From the NCBI GenBank assembly GCA_018333995.1, contig JAGXSG010000016.1, positions 92,010-156,009 on the forward strand: a stretch of 64,000 bases of DNA. Direction: 5' to 3'. Under the pieces are notes generated by a model. It saw nothing but the letters and a program-made list of their open reading frames with translations, had not been told where the DNA came from and searched no databases. The stretch is from Clostridiales bacterium. Its GTDB lineage: Bacteria > Actinomycetota > Coriobacteriia > Anaerosomatales > SLCP01. Made by a program: the position numbers and the translations under genes. This document shows, piece by piece, positions 24,085 through 32,963 of this stretch (position 1 is the first letter of the stretch; each line of letters starts with the position of its first letter).

Positions 24085-25196
24085 GCGCGGTATCTCGCAA
24101 GCGATGGTACGCCGGCCTGACCGACGTAGGCCGCGTCCGTACCCACAACGAAGACGCTGTCTTGCTCGAGCCGCCGCTTTTCGCTGTCGCTGACGGCTTG
24201 GGCGGACACGAAGCCGGCGAGGTCGCGAGCAGTGTGGCGCTCGGCGCGCTCGTCGAAGCCGCGCCCCGCAGGCCCGACGCCAAAGCTCTCGGCCGAGCGG
24301 TGCGAGCCGCAAACCGGGCGGTTATCTCGGCGGCGCGCGAGGGACTCGGACGCAATGGGATGGGCACGACCGTAACGGCTGCGCTCGTCGAGGGCACGCG
24401 CATCGCGATCGCCCACGTCGGCGACAGCCGGGCGTACCTTCTGCACGGTGACGGGTTGGAGCGCCTGACTGAAGACCACTCGCTCGTCGCGGACATGATC
24501 CGCTCGGGCACCATCACTGAAGAACAGTCGCGGACACACCCAAACCGAAGCGTCATCACCCGCGCGCTCGGCACCGACCCCAACATGTACCCTGACACCT
24601 TCGAGGTCGAAGCCGGAATCGGCGACCGTCTCCTGCTGTGCTCCGATGGACTCACGGGCATGCTTCCCGACGCCCGCATCGAAGAGATCCTCGACTCATA
24701 CCGCGACCCCGAGATGGCTGTGCGCATGCTCGTCGACGCCGCCAACGAGGCGGGTGGGCACGACAATATCTCGGTAGCCGTGGTCGACATCGTCACCGGC
24801 CAGCATCGCTCGCCCGCAACTGAGCGACCCGGGCGCGGTTGGCTCTCCGCGCTCGTGTGGGTGTTCGCGGTTGTCGCCGTGCTCGGAATCGCGGTGTGGG
24901 GCACGTACCGCTACGCATACGACCGCGCGTACCTGGTGACTGAAGACCAGTACGTCGTGATCTACCGCGGCATACCCGGCGATTTCGCCGGCTTGCGTCT
25001 ACGATGGCTCGAAGCCGAGACGACCGTCACCGCGAGCGCGCTCGATCCGGTAACCGCGCAACGCCTCGCGACAGGCGTGCCCGTGGAGAGCGTCGACGCC
25101 GCCTTCGAACTCATCGAGCTGTACCGGGCGCACCTCGAAACCCAAGGTGTCGACCCGAACGCCGGGCCTCCCCCCGCGGAGACCGGGACACCGTAG
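24081..25196 (+). CDS. pstP: PP2C-type Ser/Thr phosphatase, PstP-like
   Basis: A 371-residue phosphatase. The PP2C domain (about residues 5-240) shows the metal-binding motifs DVGRVRTHNEDA, VADGLGGHEAG, HVGDSRAYL, EDHSLVADM, CSDGLTGML and GGHDNISV. One membrane helix follows (LVWVFAVVAVLGIAVWG, about 255-272), then a roughly 95-residue outer domain. It should reverse phosphorylation by the two kinases of the cluster. Start GTG 24081 overlaps the fhaB stop. Confidence 0.94.
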   Translation: MSAVSRKRWYAGLTDVGRVRTHNEDAVLLEPPLFAVADGLGGHEAGEVASSVALGALVEAAPRRPDAKALGRAVRAANRAVISAAREGLGRNGMGTTVTAALVEGTRIAIAHVGDSRAYLLHGDGLERLTEDHSLVADMIRSGTITEEQSRTHPNRSVITRALGTDPNMYPDTFEVEAGIGDRLLLCSDGLTGMLPDARIEEILDSYRDPEMAVRMLVDAANEAGGHDNISVAVVDIVTGQHRSPATERPGRGWLSALVWVFAVVAVLGIAVWGTYRYAYDRAYLVTEDQYVVIYRGIPGDFAGLRLRWLEAETTVTASALDPVTAQRLATGVPVESVDAAFELIELYRAHLETQGVDPNAGPPPAETGTP

Positions 25197-25198
25197 CG

Positions 25199-27934
25199 GT
25201 GAGAACCCGCCGCCACACTGAGCTGCTCTTGCTCCTCGCGGCAGCGCCGGTGGTCCTACTCGTGTTCGGGCTTGTCAACGCGCGAGCGGCGGCCACGATC
25301 GGCTTTGCGGATCTTGCTGTGCCCGCGGGGCTTGTCGCCGCGTTCCTCGGCGCTCACCTCGCGGTCCGCCTCCTTGCGCCAGCCGCCGATCCGGTGTTGC
25401 TACCGCTCGCCGCGCTGCTCTCCGGCATCGGACTCGCATTCGTTACGCGCCTCGATCCTGAACTCGGCTCCCGGCAGCTCGTGTGGCTCCTCGTAAGTAT
25501 CGGAGCGATGGTAGCAACCTTAGCCGCGGTGCGGTCGCTAGAGCGCGCCTCCCGGTTCAAGTACACGATCATGCTCGTCGCACTCGCCTTGCTTGTGCTG
25601 CCCACCCTCATCGGTGTCGAGGTCAACGGTGCCCGACTCTGGCTCAGGTTCGCCGGCTTGTCGTTCCAGCCCGGCGAAGTCGCCAAAGTGCTCATCGTCG
25701 TCTTTCTCGCCGCGTACTTGGCCGAGAAACGCGAGGTACTCTCGATATCGACCCGCCGAGTGCTCGGCGCGGGCGTGCCAGCGCTGCGCCACCTCGGGCC
25801 CCTCGTGTTCATGTGGGCGATATCGTTATTCGTGCTCGTCACGCAGAAGGATCTCGGCTCGAGCTTGCTGTTCTTTGGACTGTTTCTCGTGATGATCTTC
25901 GTCGCCACAGGACGGCTCGCCTACGTCATGGTTGGACTCGGACTGTTTGCCGCAGGCGCGGCCGTGGCCTACCAACTCTTCGGCCACGTGCAGTCCAGGG
26001 TCGCCATCTGGATCGACCCGTTCGCCGATCCGACCGGTCGCGGCTACCAGCTCGTCCAGTCGCTCTTCGCGCTCGCGGCCGGTCAGATGACGGGCGTAGG
26101 CGTCGGGCGCGGACTCCCTGAACGCATCCCGTTTGTGGAGACCGACTTCATCTTCACCTCGATCGCAGAAGAACTCGGTCTGCTCGGCGGCGCGGCTCTC
26201 ATCATTGCTTACCTGCTCTTCTGCATGCGTGGCCTGGCGACGGCTGCGCGAGCGCGCTCCGACATGGCGGCATTCACCGCAGCGGGACTTGTCGCTGCGT
26301 TTGGACTTCAGACCTTCGTCATCATCGGCGGAGTCACGCGCCTCATTCCCCTCACCGGCATCACGCTCCCGTTTGTGAGCTACGGCGGGTCATCGATGCT
26401 CGCCAACTTCATGCTACTCGGACTGTTGCTGCGCGCTGGCGACGCCGGGACGGGCCGAGCCGCCGAGATAATCACCCTCGCCAGCGACGGCGGAGCGCTC
26501 GGCAGGGTCGCACTCGCGCGGCGGCTTGCGGGCGTGGCCACGCTGATTGGCGTACTGCTTGCGGCACTTGTCGTCAACCTCACCTACCTGCAGGTCGTGG
26601 TCGCTCGCGACCTCGACAGCCACCCCGCCAACACGCGCGGTCTCGCCTCCGAGATCCGGTCGCCGAGAGGCTCGATCGTAACCGCGGACGCCGTTGTTCT
26701 CGCGGATTCCGTAGCAAACGGCGAGCTGTACGCACGCCGCTATCCGCAGGGCTCGCTCGCGGCTCACGTCGTCGGATATCACACCCTCACGTACGGACGG
26801 GCTGGCATCGAGTCCTCCATGAACGGCGCGCTCACCGGGCAGCGGGTCTTTCGCACCTTCCGCGATGCGGTGGATGCCGCAGCCGGGTTGCCAGTGGCCG
26901 GCAACGACATCTGGCTCACCATCGACTCCCGGGTACAACAGGCCGCCGAGCAAGCGCTCGCGGGACGTCGCGGGTCGGTGGTCGCGCTCGATCCGCGAAC
27001 GGGCGCGGTGCTCGCGATGGCCTCGGTGCCCGCGTACGACCCGAACACAATCGATGCCGAGTGGGACGCGCTTTCCTCGGCAGAGGGATCCCCGCTGTTC
27101 GATCGAAGCATCCAGGGCCTCTACCCGCCTGGCTCCACGTACAAGATCGTGACGCTTACCGGAGCACTTGCGGCGAACACCGTCTCCGCCCAGACCACGT
27201 ACACAGCCCCTGGGCGCCTTGAGATCGGAGGCGCTCCGGTCACCAACTACGAGGGCGGCGAGTACGGTGTCACCGACGTGCGCACCGCGACGATGCGTTC
27301 GATCAACACCGTCTTCGCGCAGATCGCCGTAGACATGGGCGCCCGGGAGCTCGTCTCGGCGAGTGAGAGGTTTGGGGTGGGCAAGACCCCGCCGCTGGAG
27401 ATCGAGGCGCGTGCGTCGCTCATGCCTGTCCCCGGCGAGATGACGACGTGGGAAACCGCGTGGGCGGGCGTGGGCCAGCCGGTGGGAGAGCACGAAAGCC
27501 CGCCTGGGCCGCAGACCACGCCGCTTCAGATGGCGCTGGTGGCGGCGGGGATAGCCAACGACGGCAACGTGATGCGGCCTCATCTCGTGCAGCGTGTCAC
27601 CGACTGGGCCGGACGCGTGATCACGACGACCGAACCGCGTCGCTGGACTACCGCGGCGGACCCGGCGGTCGCGGCGACCGTGCGCGACATCATGGTCGCG
27701 TCGGTAGAGTCCGGCACGGGTACCCGCGCGCGTATCCCCGGCGTCGCGGTGGCGGGCAAGACGGGGACCGCGCAGGCGGGGCGCACCGTCGAATCGCACG
27801 CGTGGTTCATCGGGTTCGCCCCCGCGAACGATCCGCAGGTCGCGGTGGCCGTCATCGTGGAGAAAGCAGGGCCTGGCGGGCGGATCGCGGCACCGGTCGC
27901 CCGCTCAGTGATCGAAGCGGCGCTCGCGCGGTGA
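25199..27934 (+). CDS. FtsW/RodA-type glycosyltransferase fused to a class B penicillin-binding protein
   Basis: One uninterrupted 911-residue chain combines two enzymes that are normally separate. Residues 1 to about 415 are a SEDS polymerase (FtsW/RodA): ten or so helices, with NGARLWLRF, QKDLGSSLLFF, GRGLPERIPFVETDFIF (split GLPERIPF, ETDFIFTSIAEE) and SYGGSSML. A further helix (about 440-460) leads to a class B PBP transpeptidase. Its active-site motifs are STYK (about 643), SIN (about 700) and KTGT (about 853), with the PRGSI motif near its start. Mycobacteria encode rodA and pbpA as adjacent genes at this place. Start GTG 25199 lies 2 bases after the pstP stop. Confidence 0.92.
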   Translation: MRTRRHTELLLLLAAAPVVLLVFGLVNARAAATIGFADLAVPAGLVAAFLGAHLAVRLLAPAADPVLLPLAALLSGIGLAFVTRLDPELGSRQLVWLLVSIGAMVATLAAVRSLERASRFKYTIMLVALALLVLPTLIGVEVNGARLWLRFAGLSFQPGEVAKVLIVVFLAAYLAEKREVLSISTRRVLGAGVPALRHLGPLVFMWAISLFVLVTQKDLGSSLLFFGLFLVMIFVATGRLAYVMVGLGLFAAGAAVAYQLFGHVQSRVAIWIDPFADPTGRGYQLVQSLFALAAGQMTGVGVGRGLPERIPFVETDFIFTSIAEELGLLGGAALIIAYLLFCMRGLATAARARSDMAAFTAAGLVAAFGLQTFVIIGGVTRLIPLTGITLPFVSYGGSSMLANFMLLGLLLRAGDAGTGRAAEIITLASDGGALGRVALARRLAGVATLIGVLLAALVVNLTYLQVVVARDLDSHPANTRGLASEIRSPRGSIVTADAVVLADSVANGELYARRYPQGSLAAHVVGYHTLTYGRAGIESSMNGALTGQRVFRTFRDAVDAAAGLPVAGNDIWLTIDSRVQQAAEQALAGRRGSVVALDPRTGAVLAMASVPAYDPNTIDAEWDALSSAEGSPLFDRSIQGLYPPGSTYKIVTLTGALAANTVSAQTTYTAPGRLEIGGAPVTNYEGGEYGVTDVRTATMRSINTVFAQIAVDMGARELVSASERFGVGKTPPLEIEARASLMPVPGEMTTWETAWAGVGQPVGEHESPPGPQTTPLQMALVAAGIANDGNVMRPHLVQRVTDWAGRVITTTEPRRWTTAADPAVAATVRDIMVASVESGTGTRARIPGVAVAGKTGTAQAGRTVESHAWFIGFAPANDPQVAVAVIVEKAGPGGRIAAPVARSVIEAALAR

Positions 27935-27974
27935 GACGCGCGGTGAGGCGTGATAAGAGAGTGCGTCGATGCGA

Positions 27975-27980
27975 TAGAAT
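27975..27980 (+). promoter_or_regulatory. -10 element of a probable pknB promoter
   Basis: TAGAAT in the 99-base gap after the FtsW-PBP gene, 54-59 bases upstream of the pknB GTG. No clear -35 hexamer is visible. It suggests pknB can be transcribed apart from the cluster. Confidence 0.35.
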
Positions 27981-28033
27981 AGCTGGGATGAGACGCCGCT
28001 GTCACTCGGCGGCCGACAGCTTGGAGCACGCAC

Positions 28034-29926
28034 GTGGATGACATGGTATTCGGACGTAGATACCGGGTGACCGAGAAGATCGGTTCGGGGGGCATGGCGG
28101 ATGTCTTCAAGGCCGTCGACGAGGTGCTCGGCCGTACCGTCGCTGTCAAAGTCCTCCACGCTCGCTACGCTGCCGACCCCGGGTTTGTGGCCCGCTTCCG
28201 CCAGGAGGCGCAGTCCGCGGCGAACCTGTCCCACCCCGGCATCGTCAACATGTACGACTGGGGCCGTGACGGCGAGACGTACTACATCGTCATGGAGTAC
28301 GTGCGCGGCACCGACCTCAAGCACCTCATCGAGGAGCGCGGCCCGATCGACCCGATGAACGCCGCCGAATACGCCTCGCAAGTGTGCGCGGCGCTCGCCG
28401 TCGCTCACGGATACGACATCATCCACCGGGACATCAAGCCGCACAACATCGTGCTCACGCCTGACGGCGCGGTCAAAGTCATGGACTTTGGCATCGCGCG
28501 AGCGGGCAACACGACCATGACGCAGACCGGCTCAGTGCTCGGAACGGCGCACTACGTGAGCCCCGAGCAGGCACAAGGCCGCGCGCTCGGCCCCGCGAGC
28601 GATCTGTACTCGCTCGGCATCGTGCTCTACGAGCTCACTACCGGGCGGCTCCCGTTCGATGCGGACACACCGGTCGCCGTCGCGCTCAAGCAGGTAAACG
28701 AGCAGCCGGTTTCGCCGCGCCAGCTCAACCCGCAGATCCCCGCGTCACTCGAAGCGGTCATCATGCGAGCGCTCCAGAAGGATCCGGCGGCCCGCTACGC
28801 GTCCGCCGAGGAGATGCGCGCGGACCTGAAGCGAGTTCTTAGCGGGGGCGTCGTCGAGGCGGTCGCCGCGGTGGCCGCAACCGGTGCGCCGACGGGCGAG
28901 ATGTCGTCACACACATCTGTCATGCCCGCGGTCGGCTCTGGCGGAAGAGGCGCATCCGCCCCTTCTACGCCGGGCTCAGGGCCTCCGCGCATAAGGCCGG
29001 TGCCACAGCGCCGCAACCCATGGCCGTGGATCGCGGCAATCGCACTCGTGCTCATCGCAGGACTCAGTGCCGCGTGGGCGATGGGCGCATTCGATATCAC
29101 GCCAAAGGTTCCCGCGCCAGACCTTACCGGAAAGACCGTCGATCAGGCGCGTGAAGCACTCGAAGAGGTGGGCCTCACCCTCGGCACGATCGAGGAATCG
29201 CACAGCGATGAGTACGAGCCCGGTCTGGTAATCGACCAGTCGCCCGAACCCGGCATATCGATCCAGGAGGGTTCAGAGGTTGCCGTAACCGTTAGTCTCG
29301 GCGCAAACGTGTCCGAGGTACCCAACGTTGTCGATCTTCCTGAGAGCGAGGCCATCCGGATGTTGCGAGACGCCGGATTCGACTTCGATCCCCGCCGCGA
29401 ATACAACGTGGACGTCGCGGCCGATACCGTCTTCAAGCAGGAGCCTGCTGCGGGGGCAATGGCCGCTCCCGGCGCAATCGTGACGATTTTCGTAAGCCGC
29501 GGCTCGGAACTGCGCCGGGTACCCGATGTCGTCGAGCGGACGGCTGAGCAGGCGACAGCGGACCTCGAGGCGGCTGGATTCAAGGTCGCGGTAGCCGAGG
29601 AGTTCAGCGACACGGTGCGCGAGGGCCGTGTGGTCAGCCAAAGCCCAGACGGCGGCGTATCGATCGACGTCGGATCGACGGTGACGATCCGCATATCGCA
29701 AGGACCAAACACCGTGACTGTTCCGGATGTCATCGGCAAGACGGAAGCCGAGGCGCGAAGCGCCCTTGCCGCTGTCAACCTGCGAACAGAGGTCACCTAC
29801 CAAGAAGACCCGCGCGACGGTGTCGTGCTCACCCAAAGCCCAATACCGGGCGCCACCGCGCGCCCCAATGATCAGGTGCGCATCACTGTTGGCAAAGCCC
29901 CCGCGGTCGATGGCGGCGGCGAGTAG
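28034..29926 (+). CDS. pknB: PASTA-domain Ser/Thr protein kinase, PknB/StkP-like
   Basis: A 630-residue membrane kinase. The kinase domain has glycine loop GSGGMADVF, VAVKVL, the catalytic HRDIKPHN (about residue 131), DFGIAR and the activation segment ending GTAHYVSPEQAQG. A Pro/Gly linker and one membrane helix (PWPWIAAIALVLIAGLSAAW, about 330-350) lead to four extracellular PASTA repeats, each containing a VPDV/VPNV-like start and an SQSP-type turn. PASTA kinases sense muropeptides or lipid II and coordinate growth and division. It ends the cluster. Confidence 0.95.
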   Translation: MDDMVFGRRYRVTEKIGSGGMADVFKAVDEVLGRTVAVKVLHARYAADPGFVARFRQEAQSAANLSHPGIVNMYDWGRDGETYYIVMEYVRGTDLKHLIEERGPIDPMNAAEYASQVCAALAVAHGYDIIHRDIKPHNIVLTPDGAVKVMDFGIARAGNTTMTQTGSVLGTAHYVSPEQAQGRALGPASDLYSLGIVLYELTTGRLPFDADTPVAVALKQVNEQPVSPRQLNPQIPASLEAVIMRALQKDPAARYASAEEMRADLKRVLSGGVVEAVAAVAATGAPTGEMSSHTSVMPAVGSGGRGASAPSTPGSGPPRIRPVPQRRNPWPWIAAIALVLIAGLSAAWAMGAFDITPKVPAPDLTGKTVDQAREALEEVGLTLGTIEESHSDEYEPGLVIDQSPEPGISIQEGSEVAVTVSLGANVSEVPNVVDLPESEAIRMLRDAGFDFDPRREYNVDVAADTVFKQEPAAGAMAAPGAIVTIFVSRGSELRRVPDVVERTAEQATADLEAAGFKVAVAEEFSDTVREGRVVSQSPDGGVSIDVGSTVTIRISQGPNTVTVPDVIGKTEAEARSALAAVNLRTEVTYQEDPRDGVVLTQSPIPGATARPNDQVRITVGKAPAVDGGGE

Positions 29927-30014
29927 GCGGCTCGCGGCGGCATTGTGCTCACAGATTATTCCGCGCCCTGGAGCGAGCCGGGCTTCTCGGCTACCATGTA
30001 CGAGCGCGTCATGG

Positions 30015-30090
30015 GCCCCCGTAGCTCAGGGGATAGAGCACAGGTTTCCTAAACCTGGTGTCGCACGTTCGAATCGTGCCGGGGGCACCA
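30015..30090 (+). tRNA. tRNA-Arg (anticodon CCT)
   Basis: A 76-base cloverleaf with acceptor stem GCCCCCG/CGGGGGC and an encoded CCA. The D arm contains TAGCTCAGGGGATAGAGCA, the anticodon stem CAGGT/ACCTG holds loop TTCCTAA, and the T arm contains ACGTTCGAATCGT. Anticodon CCT reads AGG arginine codons. Confidence 0.96.
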
Positions 30091-30102
30091 CAGAAATTGC
30101 AG

Positions 30103-30138
30103 GCGGGAGAGGACAAGCCCCTCTCCCGCTTCCTGTTT
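30103..30138 (+). terminator. Rho-independent terminator after tRNA-Arg
   Basis: Perfect 10-bp stem GCGGGAGAGG/CCTCTCCCGC with a 7-base loop, followed by TTCCTGTTT, 12 bases after the tRNA. Confidence 0.85.
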
Positions 30139-30230
30139 CCCAAACCTCGTACCGGCCCAACACGCAGGCTGAACGTTCGGCCTTGTTGCCGCCGGGATGG
30201 GCGATCACCGTCAACGACGTGGACAGACGG

Positions 30231-30863
30231 TTACGCGATGCCCGTCTGGCGCCAGACCCCCGCAGCCAGCGAAAAAGACGGCAGGTACCACGTGAACGCC
30301 CCGGCGAAGTGTCCCACCATGTCCCGCCGCATGAACGTTCCCAGGGTGTCGCCCGAGTCGAGTGTCATGACCACAACCCACCCCACGATCACCATGACGG
30401 TTGCCAGCACCGCCAGATGCACTAACCCCCTCGCGCTGAATCCTTGCCGGATCGTGCTGATGAACGAGAACGCCATCGGTGCCGCAAGGATGATGACCGT
30501 GATCGCCGAGAGAACCGTCATGACCGCGAAGTTCTCAGGGACGAGAAAGACGCTCAGTGGGATCACGATCAACATCATCGCCAAGAACAGCAAGGTGACG
30601 CCGGTCAACGCGACGAGCGGAGCAAGCACCGCGCTGCGGATAGCGAGTGTGCGCGCGTCGTCTCTGGAATCGGTGGCAAAAACGACCGCGGGTCCAAGAA
30701 CAAATGGGCCGACGATGAGCGCAAGGTAGGCTGGGGTGAACACATCTATCGAAAGAGTGTCGATCAGGAACAGCGCCGGGGCGAGAAGAAGAGCGGTACA
30801 CGCGTAGACGAGCCCGTAGGTGCCAAGCACACGCGGTGCGAAACCTTGTGGCGGAAAGTCCAC
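30231..30863 (-). CDS. Unknown six-helix membrane protein
   Basis: A 210-residue hydrophobic protein with about six membrane helices and short loops (ATDSRDDAR, ISTIRQG, RRDMVG). No family motif is recognised. The GTG start at 30863 has GAGAGGAG upstream. Its stop is 93 bases past the tRNA-Arg terminator on the opposite strand, so the two units converge. It follows the phosphoribosyltransferase gene on the same strand with a 67-base gap. Confidence 0.7.
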   Translation of the reverse strand: MDFPPQGFAPRVLGTYGLVYACTALLLAPALFLIDTLSIDVFTPAYLALIVGPFVLGPAVVFATDSRDDARTLAIRSAVLAPLVALTGVTLLFLAMMLIVIPLSVFLVPENFAVMTVLSAITVIILAAPMAFSFISTIRQGFSARGLVHLAVLATVMVIVGWVVVMTLDSGDTLGTFMRRDMVGHFAGAFTWYLPSFSLAAGVWRQTGIA

Positions 30864-30930
30864 TCTGTCTCCTCTCGAAGGCGCTGAAGCCCTACTGAAG
30901 CTACCATCGCATCCGAGCTGAAGACATGAC

Positions 30931-31557
30931 CTACGTCAAACCGTACTCCTCAAGCGTGTCGAGCACCTCATCGTCACTTGTCTGGCCGAACTCGCGATAA
31001 AACTGCCCGACCGCGTAAAAGATCTTGGGCCTCTCCACCGCGACGACCTCATCGGCAAAAAGCGACACCTCTTTGACCGCCCCGGCGGCAATCACCGGCG
31101 CTGCGAGGATTACGCGCGCGGCACCGTGCGAACGTACGTAGCGCAAAGCCGCCAGCGCGGTAAGTCCGGTGGCGATCCCGTCATCGACCACGATTGCGGT
31201 CATACCAGCGAGCTCGGGCTGAATTCGACCGCCGCGATACAGGTCTACCCGAGCAGAGACACGTTCCCGGGCGCCGCGGGCGAGGCGCTCGAGCTCGGAG
31301 ATCTCGTAGCCGGCCGCAGGATTGGGCGTCACCCGTCCGTCGGCGTCCACGGCGCCTACCGCATACTCGGGGTTGCCCGGAGCGCCGATCTTACTCGCGA
31401 CCACCACGTCAAGCGGTAGGTCGAGCAAGCGGGCAATCTCCCCGCCCACGACAACGCCGCCACGCGGAATACCGAGCAAGATGACATCGTCGCGCCTCGC
31501 ATGCCCGCCGAGAAGCTCCGCCAAGCGCCGACCAGCGTCGTGCCGATCCCGGAACAT
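30931..31557 (-). CDS. Phosphoribosyltransferase-family protein
   Basis: A 208-residue type I phosphoribosyltransferase fold. The PRPP loop is visible as IVVDDGIATGLTALAALR, preceded by the GIPRGGVVVGGEIAR segment and the KIGAPGNPEYAVGAV region typical of the broad-specificity PRTase group often found in stress operons. The substrate base is not identifiable. The ATG at 31557 follows GGGGTGATTC. Its neighbours are a membrane protein and a GNAT acetyltransferase on the same strand. Confidence 0.88.
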   Translation of the reverse strand: MFRDRHDAGRRLAELLGGHARRDDVILLGIPRGGVVVGGEIARLLDLPLDVVVASKIGAPGNPEYAVGAVDADGRVTPNPAAGYEISELERLARGARERVSARVDLYRGGRIQPELAGMTAIVVDDGIATGLTALAALRYVRSHGAARVILAAPVIAAGAVKEVSLFADEVVAVERPKIFYAVGQFYREFGQTSDDEVLDTLEEYGLT

Positions 31558-31627
31558 GAATCACCCCGCTTCAACAGGGGAACTCTTCTACGAGGTTATG
31601 CCCTTTTCGCGACGCGTGGAGCGCGAG

Positions 31628-32230
31628 TTATCCGGCCGAGACCGAGCGGCGCAGATGAATCTCGTCTCTCGAGGGGATGCCGGAAAATCCAGCGACAGAC
31701 GCGCCGGCGCGATCGGCAAGCAGGCCCACGGCTACTTCAGCTATGACGAAACCGTGACGCTGATAGAAGTAGAGTAGAGGGATGTCGTCGTTTGAGACCG
31801 CGACGCGAATCGATGGCAGCGCACGCTCGCTCGCGAACCCGACCGCCGCCCTCAGCAACGCGGCACCGACACCCTGGCCTTGATACTCGGGATAGACAGA
31901 GAGCAGCACGATCACCGCATCGCCGCGATCTACGGCCACTGAGAGCAGACCCGCCAGCTTCCCCTCAGCGTCTGCGATGAGGTTCTCGCCCGTGAGCACG
32001 TCGAATGTGCGATCGAACACGTCGACCTCGGTCTCCCCGAGGGCGCGATCGCAGATCTCTTCGATATCGCGGCGATCGGCCGGGGTTGCCTGCCGGACCT
32101 CAAACGTCACCGTGTCGGGAGTCTGGTGCTCGGCGCACGTGACCGTCATCCTCGCCTCGTTGAGCGGCAGATCGTTGCTGCACGTTGGACAGCGATATTG
32201 CGGATAAGGCAGATCGAAATCGTGAAGCAT
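31628..32230 (-). CDS. GNAT acetyltransferase with N-terminal zinc ribbon
   Basis: A 200-residue protein. Residues 1-40 form a short ribbon with CPTC and one later cysteine (TCAEH). The rest is a GNAT N-acetyltransferase domain with the acetyl-CoA loop region VYPEYQGQGVGAALL and the C-terminal LYFYQRHGF signature. The ribbon may position a nucleic acid or protein substrate. I start at ATG 32230 (LHDFDLPYPQY). The upstream extension of this frame lacks a ribosome site. Confidence 0.8.
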   Translation of the reverse strand: MLHDFDLPYPQYRCPTCSNDLPLNEARMTVTCAEHQTPDTVTFEVRQATPADRRDIEEICDRALGETEVDVFDRTFDVLTGENLIADAEGKLAGLLSVAVDRGDAVIVLLSVYPEYQGQGVGAALLRAAVGFASERALPSIRVAVSNDDIPLLYFYQRHGFVIAEVAVGLLADRAGASVAGFSGIPSRDEIHLRRSVSAG

Positions 32231-32373
32231 GATCCACGGCTCCAGAGTATTCGTCGGGACGTTACCGTTATACCGTTTCTTAGCGCCGGACGCACGCGCG
32301 CTTGTCCTGATATCCTGCTGCACAAGCACGGCCGCGTGCCGCCGCGACTCGTTCGCAAGCCCAAAGGAGCCCC

Positions 32374-32955
32374 GTGTCGAGCTCGCCCGCAGACAAGCAC
32401 GCGTGCCGCGCCCTCGGCCAAGCCGCGCGCCGCCGCGTGCCTGATGGCGACCGGGCGCACCTCGCCGCCACCGCCGCGACACGGCTTCTCGCGTTACCGG
32501 AGATCGCTGGCGCACGCACCGTTCTGGCATACGCGGCGTGCGCTGAGGAGATCGACCCGGCGTCCGCCATCACCGCGTTGCGCGAGAGAGGAACCGCCAT
32601 CGCGTACCCGCGGCTCGCCGGGCCAGGACGCCTCACCCTCCACCTCGTCATCGACGACACCACTCTTGTGACCGGTGCCTTCGAGATACGCGAACCGCCA
32701 CCCGGCGCCCCAGAAATCAGCCCGACAGAGATTGACGCGGTGATCGTGCCCGGCGTGGCGTTCGACACGGCATGCGAACGCGTCGGCCACGGCGCCGGCT
32801 ATTACGATCGGCTACTGCCCACGCTCGACCGCGCGTTCACGGTGGGGTACGCGTTCGACGAGCAGGTTCTTGACGCGATTCCTGCCGAGGACCACGACTT
32901 CCGTCTCGACGCCCTTGTGACCCCCACGAAAACGCTAAGACGCACGATCGCCTGA
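32374..32955 (+). CDS. 5-formyltetrahydrofolate cyclo-ligase
   Basis: A 193-residue enzyme that converts 5-formyl-THF with ATP to 5,10-methenyl-THF. The family C-terminal motif is seen as VIVPGVAFD followed by RVGHGAGYYDRLL, with VGYAFDEQ and the DALVTPT end. The start GTG 32374 has AAAGGAG five bases upstream. It is divergent from the GNAT gene and convergent with the polysaccharide deacetylase. Confidence 0.92.
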   Translation: MSSSPADKHACRALGQAARRRVPDGDRAHLAATAATRLLALPEIAGARTVLAYAACAEEIDPASAITALRERGTAIAYPRLAGPGRLTLHLVIDDTTLVTGAFEIREPPPGAPEISPTEIDAVIVPGVAFDTACERVGHGAGYYDRLLPTLDRAFTVGYAFDEQVLDAIPAEDHDFRLDALVTPTKTLRRTIA

Positions 32956-32963
32956 CACGCGGC

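Noticed and set aside
26414..27799. 461-codon minus-strand frame inside the FtsW-PBP gene
   Set aside because: It is antisense to the transpeptidase domain, is dominated by Arg/Gly/His and has no ribosome site. It is a composition shadow.
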